A stretch of 64,000 nucleotides of DNA, taken from the NCBI GenBank assembly GCA_946811185.2, contig OX328109.1, positions 15,660,255 to 15,724,254 of the forward strand, in the 5' to 3' direction. Under the pieces are notes generated by a model. The model was not told where the DNA came from. It searched no databases and saw nothing but the letters and a program-made list of their open reading frames with translations. The position numbers and the translations under genes are program-made. This DNA is from Hippopus hippopus (lineage: Eukaryota; Mollusca; Bivalvia; Cardiida; Cardiidae). Of the stretch, positions 44,801 through 56,700 are shown in pieces (position 1 is the stretch's first letter; every line of letters starts with the position of its first letter).

Positions 44801-47800
44801 GGTTATTAAAACAATGAAAAATGCCCGGTTGAAAATGCATCTTTATTGCATATGTACAGCGAATTTCACATCCGTACGGCATCTAAGTCAGAATCTATAT
44901 ACAGCAGACATACACTGGGGTAGCGTATACATGCGGAGCAGCTCGTCACGACGTTATAACGCCATTCATTCAGCGTAACTCTTTCTACGTCACAATGTCA
45001 CGTTAGGATTCAATTCTTCTCGATATAGTCTCCGCCCAACTCAATACACTTGTTGTGTCGGTGGACCCACTGGTCAAATACACACCTGTACCAATCTTGA
45101 TCAAATCCCGTCACAACACCCTGCACCGCCATAGACAGGTCATGGAACGAATCGAACTTCCTTTCAAAGCAGGTTTGATAACTGGAAATACTCGGAAGTC
45201 CATCGAAGCCATATCGGGCGAATAGGGGGCGTGTTCTAAAACCTATGCCGTAGACACTTTCTGTACTTTAAATTGATGTGATTATTTCATGTGTACTCAA
45301 GTGCGTCTTGACATTGTCGGGATTTGGTAAAGTGTTTATCACAAATCTAAATTTAGCCTTGTCTTATCTGTTATATCATATAATCACTCAACTACGTCCT
45401 TTCAGTGTAAGGATTTGGTTGAATGATTATTACCACGTATTTTGTTATCATATTGATGGCTTGTTATAATTTTAAATAAAAAATAAATCCTTTATATTTT
45501 GGCGGTGGATCATTTACAATTACAATCTTATTGAATAAAATTATGTGTCTTTTGTTTTTCATTTTTGAATTGCACTTAGTGCTTGTGCTTTTCCTTCTTC
45601 TATAACTTTTTTTCTTCCTCACTCACTCCTGATCGTTTTGGTCGTGTCTGGTCTTTGAGAGTTTCATAATTTTCTATTTCATCCATATGGTGGCATATTT
45701 CTGCCACGAGATACGAGATAGCTATCGTGATAATTTTAGAAAACTATCAGATAAATTAAAGTTTCCTGGAAACTTTATCGAGATAGTGAAAAGTTTCCTG
45801 AAAAAAATATCACGATAAACTTAATATTTTATCGCAAAATTTCTCAATCGTGCACGGAGCTGACATTCGAGATAAAATTCTCGTGATAGTTCTATCTGTT
45901 TCTCGATATCTATAAATAGCAGATTTTATCATTTGGATGAACTCGGTAGTTTTTGACTTCACAAGATTGCATTCAGTAAAAATTCGAATCATTAAGAATT
46001 GTATCTTAATTGGTAAATTTTAACAAGACTGGAAATAAACAGAAGTCTGTAAAATCACAAAGACGACTCGAAATGCCTCCTACGAACAACTTTAAAGCCA
46101 TTTAGGGAAAAGCAGAATTCATTAGGTTGAAGACGAAGATGATCCGAAACAGTTTCTAATTATAGATACCGAGAATGTCAGTTATGGGCACGAAAGCAAA
46201 AATAATCATGATAACAGTTAGAATTATCGCGATATTTTTATCATGAAAATTTTTGTTCTCTAGATAATATTTCCAGGAAATTTTGTTTTATTACGATAAT
46301 TCTTTTAAATTATCGCAATAGCTATCTCGTATCTCGCGGCAGAAATATGCCACCATACATCCAAGACCATCTTGAACACTTCTTGTAATATCCGCCCATC
46401 AGTCAATGTCTTAGAAATAAAATCTTTCACACTATTTAACTTACTCTCTGCTATCATTTTAATTTCATCATGCTTCTTTGCTTTTGCATACTTCTAATAA
46501 ATTTAACACATACTCCTAATACCCCAAAACTATGGCAGTAATTTCTAATGGAAGCATTACATGCAGAACAACTCCAATGCCTCCTATAATCACACTACCA
46601 GATATGAGAGCAGTGTCAACTCCGTCCGTGATATTTATGGTCCGTTTATATTTTTTATATAATGACTGTCTCGAATTTCTTCCTTTAATCAATCTTTGCT
46701 CTACATCTGATATTTTTTGTAACCTATAACTTTCTACGTCTTCCGATAAATTTGGATAAAGACTTGAAGTTGTTCAGTGTAGTGGTAATTCTTGAGATAG
46801 ACTTGGCGCTGTTGGTTGTTTCATTTTTTTAGTAAGTATAAATAAATTCAAATCAACATAATTAATAATGAAGCAACTGTATTTTCAGTTGTTGAATTTT
46901 TTGCCTTACAAACAAAATTAATAACACTTCCAGCATTAACGATAATTGGTTTATCAAAATTATCATGTTTTCTTGGACTGGTACGAAGTGTTATTTCACA
47001 TCCTGGAATAAATTTTTCATCGACAGAAACACCAACGGTCACTTCATCACTTTGTCTTTTACTTGAAAGACCAATTCCTAAAATTTTACCCCTTCGCGTC
47101 ATTACGTAACCAGCACCGTTTCATTTCCACCATTACCAAAGGAAAGAACTTTATTTTTCAAAAGAGCTCCTCTACTTTCTGCAAATATTGTTACAACAAG
47201 CTTATCCTTTAAATTTTCAACAGAATCTTTTAATAAAGTGTTTTCAATTGTTGATTTTGTTAGCCTCTCCTCTATTTCTACATATTTGTAAGTATGTTGT
47301 TTTTGAATACTACGTTGAAATTCTTCATTTGGCCTTATCCTATTGTAAAAATTTTTTACATGCGTTGTCAAGGTTTCAACATCACCAACTCTTTTTTTTT
47401 TTTCGAAGATACTCATTTTTTATTTTGTATTAAATCATTTCTAAAACAGCACTCATAGGCAAAGCATGATTATTTATTTCTCGTCCATTTTAATCTCTAA
47501 CCTTTAGTTCAAATTCTGTAATTGCTCCACTTGTAAAATATTTAAATTCTGGATGCTCAAATCTTCCAGACACAATATCTCCAAACTCTTTATTATCAAT
47601 CGGAACACAACTTAAAACCGTGCTTGGTGCTCCGTTGAAATAACTTTGAGATGTATTCAGTTGCTCAAGATATATATATAAATTTTCAATTCTTGCAAAA
47701 TCTACTGCCCTATCTCCAGAATGTGGAACATTTTCTTTGAATTTTCTTTTATAGTTAAATCCTAAATTTAATTGGAGACCTTTACTTATTCTGATTTTAC

Positions 47801-50800
47801 TATTCGAAGTTAAAGACACAATACCATTATTTTCATTTAAAGATGAATGAATATTAAATCTTTTACACAAATCTGCTATTTGTTGAAAACTGTAATACCC
47901 ATCTTGAATTTGATGAGGTTTTTCACGAACTTTTTGTATACTTTCATCAATAATATTATACCAACCCAGAGCACATGTAAAACTCTTTAAACCGATACGT
48001 TTATTTCCATCTCTGTTGTCAATGTATTGCTGTAGATTAATTATATCAGTGATATTTGAAATTGTATGATACATTTTTATTATAAAAGCAAACAATAATA
48101 TTACAAAAAAAAAAAAAAAACCAAAAAAAAAAAAAAAAAACAAAAAAAAAAAAAAAGATGACAGTAGAACAAGCATTCAAATATAATTCCCAAGCAACTT
48201 ATTTAACTGGAAGTGTTTTTAGTAAGAAATCAATAAATATCATAAAGCAAGCTATAATAATTACTTCCGATGGAAAAAGCTTTACTGCAGATTTTCCAAA
48301 CATATTTGAAAATATATCTTACCACACGTACCATCAGAAACAATCGTAACAAAATGGAATTCAAACTGGTTATCATTCTGGCAGAATCAACTAAACTTTG
48401 CAATATGGTGTGCTACTACTGGTTGTGGTGTTGATTATAATAATCATTTACAAGCTAGCGAAATGATTGGTTCTTTATTTAGATTTCATGTTTATTACCA
48501 AACAAGGAGAATCTAATTTGAATTAAGCATTCCATTACCACAAGACAAAAGTTCGAACGCTTTTACAAATGAGGAGCACATGAAAGAATATGTAAAGAAT
48601 TTGATAGAGACGTGAATTCTGATTGGCGTCAAAAATTATTTCAAAATAATGATGGTCTCGGAAAAGTTTATACACGTGGTCATATTACATGGACAAGAAC
48701 TGATTTTTGACATGATAACTCAAATCAGCATTTACAAGGTTAAACAGTATCTGATCTTGATTTAATTAAAATGACATTTGGACCTGAAGTTCTAGGAGGA
48801 AGAAAATGTGGTGTCTCATCTTGTGTGTATCTTCCACCTAAAAAAGTTCATGTAGATTATCTCCAACAAGACGCAGGTGTAATAGATGCATGGAAAACAT
48901 TTATTCTAGACAAATCAAATGGTTTTACAAGAGCTGGAATTGGACGTATCAACGATTCAATAAGAATTTATTGCTGGGCAATACTTGGTGCACAATCCCA
49001 AACAAGAACAGATATACTCGGTATAGGACAAGCTTTTGATGCTCAGAAACAATTTCTTGCAAACACTGAAGATGCAATTAATACCCCAGTAGGTCTACCA
49101 AGTCAAATTCAAAGATATCAAAACACATTAAAATACGCAAGAAGTCAAGTGAATTTTGTCTACAGACTTGGTCTTTATATGTCTCCAAGTGATATGGAAC
49201 TTAGAATAGGAACGATTAAAAATTATAACAATAAAATTGTAGTTGCAACAAATCAACAAGAACTTGGTCTTGGAATTAATAATGAAGTCAACGCTGAAGC
49301 AACGCCCCCTCCCGCAAGTACCGTAAATCTTGAAGGAACAAAAACTAAACCACCATCTGTTAGACCATTACAACATAAAAAACCAGATGCTGTTAATAAA
49401 ATGAAAAAAAAAAGGGATGATAAACCAATTCAACCTGTAGAAGACAAAAAAAAAAAAAAAAAAAAAAAATAAAATAAAATAAAATAAAAAAATAAAAAAT
49501 AAATAAATTTAAAAAAAAAATATATAAATATAATTCAATCTTCTGCAACTCAACATGAAGACAATAAAACAGCTTTAATAGTAGGTTCCATTTCTGTAGG
49601 TCAAGCAGCTCTATTTATTTTTAAGATTTTTTAATATACTCTTGAGCTGCTGCATACAATAATCCAGCAACAAGAACAACTAAAGCCCACAAATTATTTC
49701 CAAACCAATCAACAATTTTACCAGTCGTTGATAACAACCAAGATACAATAGAACCAATCACACCTGGCAACGCAGAAGCTGCTTTACCTGTAAGATTTGC
49801 TAATAACTTACCAAGATTGGCTAACTGATTTTTATCCATTCCTTTACACCTTGTTTATTCGATGCTGGTGGAGGTGGAGTTGGTGTTCCTCCTCCTGATG
49901 GTATGACAGACTGAATAATCAAACCTACAATCATTCCAATAGCAGTCAAAATACTAAAAATAGTAATACCTTGTTCTCTGAATAATGTTCTTATTTTTTC
50001 ACCTAATGTTGAGTCTTCGTTTAGTATCTTATTTATTGTTTCCTTGATTCTAAAAACTTGACTTCTTAATTTTTCTTTGTTTACATTAATCATCTCAAGT
50101 CTGGCACTTCTTTCTGACTCTAAATCTCTCATTCTATTTTCTATCCGTTTTTTCAATATCCTCATCATTTGTGAGTGTGAGTTTTTCTTTTTCCCTTGCC
50201 ATCTCTTTATTAGTTTCATTTAATTTTGCTAATTCATTAGCAATTTCCTCTTTTACTGATGTCATTGCTGTCATAATTCCTTCCATTTCTCGTCCAGTCA
50301 ATTTTGTTTGTGTTTGGCTATCATCACGTTCTTCCACTTCTCAGTTTTCAGTAAGTTCAAAACAATCTTCAGTTTCAGTTTCTCATTCTCGTAATTCAAC
50401 AAAGGTGCTGTTTAATTGCGTTGACGAGTTTATATCTTGCAATGGTATTTCATCTGCTACATTTGATGCTTCTCCTCTGATTTTTCCTAATTTTACCGCC
50501 TCTTTACGCGATATCTCTTTTAATCTGCTTGTATAATCAGGTAAATTCAAGTACTGTCTTATTGCTTGAGCGCCTCCTTTCCCATATCTATGCATCAAAG
50601 AACCAAGTGAAAGAAACGTTGCTCGTCTACCCCTTTGATTTGTTAGATCAATTTTTTATCACCTATAACCCAATATAGTGTTTTTCCATCATCTGATATT
50701 TCAAAATCTTTATAATCAATTTTATTAAGTCTTATATCATATCGGTTTTCAATTTTAGAATAGAAATATCTTACAAGACGTTCTTTCAGATCTTTTAATT

Positions 50801-53701
50801 CAGATTCCTTTAATTGACCTCTAAGATTTTCAATATGATTGCTTTTGTTTAAAATCTCATTTTGAATAGTCATAGGAGGTACCATTGGTAAGTCATCAGT
50901 TATATCATAATTTTCTTCATCAAATATAGGATTATCAAAGTCATATCCTCCTTCAGCCATTTTATCTTTTATTTAAATTTTTTTTTTTTTTTTTTTTTGT
51001 TACATAATACATAAAAAATGTCAATATACGGAGAAAAACTCAATCCATATCGTAAAATCAGAGAACCTTATGGTGTAAAAGGAATTTGTCAGAGTGTTGT
51101 AATAACACAACCCTAGTACAATCGATCAGAACCAACAACTTTTAGTTAGATTTCCTAATCTCAGTAATAATGATGTCATTGTTCCAAGGAGAACTCGTCT
51201 TGCTTTTGAAATCGAAATAAAAAGCACAGATGCGAATTCAACAATTTACCAAAACATTGGAAGATCTATCATAAAAAAAACAGTAATTAGAATTTCAGGA
51301 AATGAAGTAATGTCAATTGATGACAGTGATATTTACCACTATTACGTTGATTTGTGGAAGAGTCCAACTGAACGTTTTAATATGGCATATCAAGGTACTG
51401 GAAAGGATAACATGTTAAGGCACAGAGTTGATGCTGGAGATGCATCTTCAGATAAGGAAGATGAAGAAATCGCAGATGCTTATAAAAACAAATTTTGCAT
51501 TCCACTTGATTTTGAAATACTTGAAACACATATGCCATTTTATCAAGCCGGACTTGGAGACAGACTTGAATATGAATTTACTTTCAATGATTATAATAAA
51601 GTAATAAAATCAACTGATAAGGCAGCATCTTACACCATAAAACATATTTGTCTTGAATTTGATACGGTTTCTAATAAAGATCTTGCTGATGATATTTTAC
51701 AACAATATAGCGGAAAAATGGTTATATATTACAACCGAGTATTAAGACACAGAAAAATAACAAAGAACAAACCTGACACATTATGGAACATCAATTTGAA
51801 TGTTCCTGCTCGAAGTATGAAAGGACTCTTAATGTTGTTTGAAGACCCTGACAGAACCAGCACTGAAACATATTATAATCCTAAAATTGAAAAAGTAGAG
51901 ATGACTATAGAAAGTGTGCCAAATCAATTGTATAGCCAAGGAATGAGGGCATATCAGCAGTGGGAAGAAATAATTAAATTCTTTGCCTTGTCTTCAAAGA
52001 GATGTTAGGAAACTGATACAGTAGCCAAAGATTTGTACTTTACCAACACTCCATTAGCAAAATATCTGACCGATCATTATGCTCTCTGGTTGGATTTGCG
52101 ATCAACCAATGATAACTCACTTTATGGTTCTGGTAGAAAAGTAGAGAATGCATCAGAAGGTATTACAATTCAGATAAGTAAAAAACAAGAGACAGATGAA
52201 ACAATTAACATTTACTTGTATGTAATACAAGATGCACAGATTAATTTTGAGGAGGGAAGATTTAAAGAGGTTAAATATTAAATTTATTTTATTGTTATAA
52301 AAAATAAACTTACCAAAATATCACCATTGTGCTATTATTTGTGGTCAAACAGGTTGTGGAAAGACTGATTTTGTATTAGATTTACTTGAAAATGAATATA
52401 GAGGCGTCTTTGAAAATATTATTATTCTCTGTCCTACAATACAATGGAATAAAGCATATAAAAATCGTGAATGGATTGGTGATGTTAAAAAACCAAAAAA
52501 CAAAAAAATAATAATTGTAAACCCAGTTTATAATGGTGAAGAAAAACTACAAGAACTGCTCAGAATGTTTTTCAATAAATATGGTGGTTCTCCTACTTTA
52601 TACATAATTGATTACTGCAGTGCCACAAAAGAATTAACGAAAAAAAAAGGACATGCTCTCTGAATTGGCTTTCTCAGGAAGACGTGCAGAATATTCAGTT
52701 TGGGTTATTTCTCAGAGATATAAGTCTGTTTCTCTATATCTCTTATTCTATTTTCTATCCTTTTTTTAAATATCCTCATCATTTCTGAGTTTTTCACATC
52801 TTTCTATTTCCAATCCAAAAGTAGTATTTGTAAATTGTTCTATCCATTTATCAAGATAAGCCACTTGATCATTATATAATTCTGATACTTTATTTTCATT
52901 TAAAACAGTACTTGGATCACCATGCCTTTGTTCAATTACTTCTTTCCTTTGACCGTTTAATTCGTCATGATAAAATTTCAGAGACAGACCAATTGAAAAT
53001 TTGATACCTTTGTATTCTTTGATGTCTTCTTTCATTTGTTCGATTATTATTGATTTTTTGTCATTAAATACAATCGATGGATCTTTATATTTGTCAATAA
53101 ACATTGTGTATGTTTTTAAATAATTACATAACGGTTTGTTAGATAAAAATAAGTCATTCTCAATTTTCTTTTCCTGCTCTTCTTTTTCCTGCTCTTCCTC
53201 TTTTCTACGTTGAAATTCATGTTCCAACTCTTTCTGTCTTATTTCCTTTTGCCTTAATCTCTGTCTTCGTCGCTTTTCTCGCTTTCTTTCTAATTTCTTC
53301 TCATCTTTATTTTCTCAGTGTTTTTAGAGGATTTTTCCTCCGAAATTTTTAAAGCAAGAAGTGCTTTATCTAATGCAGAATCGCTAATTCTGCCTTCGTT
53401 GTGTAATGCAAGTAGTTTTTCAACTGTTTGAACTGACATTTTTATTTTATCATTATATTGTTTTTGTTTAATATAAAATGAGATATCTTTTTACCTCTAA
53501 AAACACTAAAATCCATTTTTTTCTTCATCTGTGTTTCCTCATTTTTAACAAAAAAAAAAAAAAAAAAACCACCTCTGCTATCAATCCTTTATTACTTCCT
53601 TGTAATGTTTGTTTGCTTGTTTTTTTGATGATTTTTGGAGTTTTTTTATATATTGTTAAAAAAGATATTTTTTTTATTTCTTTTTTAAATTTTTAAATTT
53701 T

Positions 53702-53732
<31 letters not shown>

Positions 53733-56700
53733 TTTTTTTCTAATTTTGATCAAATCTCATAGATCTATATATGTAAACTAGGAATATCTGACTCAATCAA
53801 GACGGACTTGAGCTTGAGTCAGACACCCTAGTTTACATATATACGTATTAAACTTATTCTGTAATGATCTTTCTTCTTGCCATACAAAGTCAAACATGAA
53901 TTACAAAACATGTTACCTGTACCATATATCCACAGCGAAAAGCGATGAATCCATACATAATAGTCTTTCGGCCATCACCCATTAAAGGGTCGTATATTTA
54001 TAACATGTACATGTACAAACCATTTAAATATTGTTGAAATAATTCCAAGTCCAAGTCCATTTCTAACCATCTAATATTGGATAGTCAGAAAGGCTCAGTA
54101 TCGTCTTATTTCATATATCTACATTGTCCGATGAAGTAGATCTACAAGGGTTGGCACCATTTTGCTCAGTGTCAAACCAGACGAAGCAACATGGCAGTGA
54201 GAAAGAACAGATGTGTAGACTAGATATAGATTTACATGCACGAGTACTTTTTATATCATCATCGTTTGTTCGTTTTCGAAAAGTTTTTGAGTGTTAATCC
54301 TCTTTATTTGTTCAGCGTTATAAATCAAATTCAGGTTGTACTGCGGTTCAACGTTAATCGTAATGCTGAATGGGTTTGATGCAATACACGAAGCTTTTAC
54401 GAAGAAAGCCGAAGTATTTACGGACAGGCCCGAGTTGTTTGCGCCGCTCATTGGAGTGTCAAAGGGGACAGGTGAGTTTCCTATGGGTCCATCCGCTACC
54501 ATTGATATCTTTTTTTTTAGAAAACATAATGAAAATTTATCCGCTTAGCCCTCTGTAACAAATTTAAGACAAGGCGTCCAACTGCATTATCTTGTCTTAT
54601 ATTTTATGTTAAAGGATGGAATTTGATATTAATAAAAAAGTATAGCTTTCACATTTTTGTCTCCTTGCTTTTGAAATTATTCCTCTTTATATCTGCCGAT
54701 AGGGCTTTAATATGGGTCAGCTGTCGTATCTAAACAGGCAACCGTTTGAATATATCAATTTTCTTCTGTTTGATTCTACTGTATAGAAGGGCTCGTAATC
54801 TGGACCTACTATCTGACATCATGGGAACCATGAAAACCGAGTTTTTACCCTCGAAACATGTTATGTACACCTGGTGACAGGATTAGAAAGTCTTCAATCT
54901 GAAAATCACAGCGACGAGAGAAGTATCATACAATAAAATGGTAGGATGACGAAGCTATAGATATAATCTGCGATAATGACATTTTTAGCTCGCCTGTTCG
55001 CAAAGAAAACTTCGAGGTGTCGTCATAGCCCTGCCGCCATCTGCGTCTCTGTCGTTGTTAAAAAAAACTCACTTTTTCAGGTATCTATATCATTACTGAA
55101 GATCTTTAATTTCTTCAAACTCCGGCTCAGTGTTATGGCATCACACCGGTAACTTTTAGGCTCATTGATAACAGAGTAAAAATCACTCTCTTCGACTGGC
55201 TGCTGCTGATTCCCTGACGAAGCGGGAGTCTAGCAGTTTTTTTCTATCAAATACAATTATGTCCAATGTCCTTCACGAAAAGGTGCAGAAAATGGCATCA
55301 TGAGTAATAAATCTATTGCTTTTCCTCTTCAAACACATCAACCCTCGGAAAATCCCTGAGTCTAGGCCCTCACTTGTGATAGACCATGACTCTGTGCCAG
55401 GTTACACACAGAAATAGTCCTGAAGGAAATGGAAAAAAAAAAAATGCATTCATTCTCTGAAGAAATAATCAATTCAACTTCAGAAACACATTTTATACTT
55501 GTCTTATCATCTTTCATCATAAAACAGTGTGGCAGAAGTGGTAGATATCAAATTTTCAAGTGGGGCTATTTTGGGTACTATGCCCCGGAAGCATTCCGTT
55601 CTGGTGTTACACCCTATATAGTCATGGCAAACCCATACCGGAACGGCAGGTAACCCTCATAACATTTTTGCACAGTAATGCCTTTTTCGACTTTTAATAG
55701 TACTGTTGTAGGCCTACTTGCTTGGAATCAAATATACTCTATACGTTGAATGAAAAGGAGGTCTGGTGCACCTGCAAAAATATCGAACCAGGTCGGCCTG
55801 TCAGTCCGCGCATGCTGACATGTGTCGATACTTTTTGTTATCTGTCAGTTTTCGGCATGTCGAAGGAGCAGTCTACCTCATGATTCAGTCGGTTGTTAGA
55901 CAAAATGGATTTTTTGGATCCATATTTTTATGACTAACGTACGTGGTATAATGCATCACGGAGATGCATTAAACCCCACTTTGCCAGATCGCCGCTCCTC
56001 TCTAAAAGTAATTGCGGCCAAGCGCTGGCACAATGCATTATGTCTCTGGTGCTGTCGTTGAAAACTGTAAAATACAGTACAGAATTTCTTCCCAAAACAC
56101 AACACAGGTCTGACATACAACAGTGGACAAGCATGGAAAACCTTGCGTAGATTCACATTACAAGCATTACGTGACTTTGGCGTCGGAAAACTGACGTTAG
56201 AAGAACGTATACGTGAAGAAATTCACGTGCTAGCAACTGTCCTCAAAGATGCCAAGACGTCACCCATCAGAACGAAACCTTATCTGCTTTCGGCAGCGAC
56301 GAATATCATATGCAGCGTCATGTTTGGTGCAAGGTAGGTGGTATACATTGCTATAAAATTTTAGATACTTAAAGATCTATATGAAAACAAAATTGGAAGT
56401 CGCTCTATCTCTCGAAACCATCAGGTTGATTGGAAGGTCAATGTAAGACTTTCATTTCAATACATTAATTGATATTTATTATCATCTAGCAAATGCTTAT
56501 GTAATCACTGTTTTTAAAAAAAATGCATACATATTAGGTGGTATACATTGCTATAAAATTTTAGATACTTAAAGATCTGTATGAAAACAAAACTGGAACC
56601 CACTATTTCTCCCGAAACCATCAGGTTGATTAGAAGATCAATGTAAGACTTTCATTTCAATACATTAATTGATATTTATTATTATCTCGCAAATGTTTAT

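Larger units (their letters stand above)
42269..53837. mobile_element. Polinton-like (endogenous dsDNA virus-like) element, decayed
   Basis: The element is bounded by long terminal inverted repeats that begin TGTAAACTAGG and end CCTAGTTTACA. Directly outside both ends is TATATA (42263-42268 and 53838-53843), consistent with the 6-bp target duplication of Polintons, although the target is low-complexity. Inside are AT-rich ORFs on both strands: a capsid-type ORF, a packaging ATPase with Walker motifs, and several proteins I recognise as companions of this capsid in invertebrate elements. Nearly every ORF has a frameshift, stop or truncation. No protein-primed DNA polymerase or retroviral-type integrase was seen, so it is a decayed or deletion derivative. 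It is inserted in intron 1 of the P450 gene. Alternative: an adintovirus-type insertion. Confidence 0.8.
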
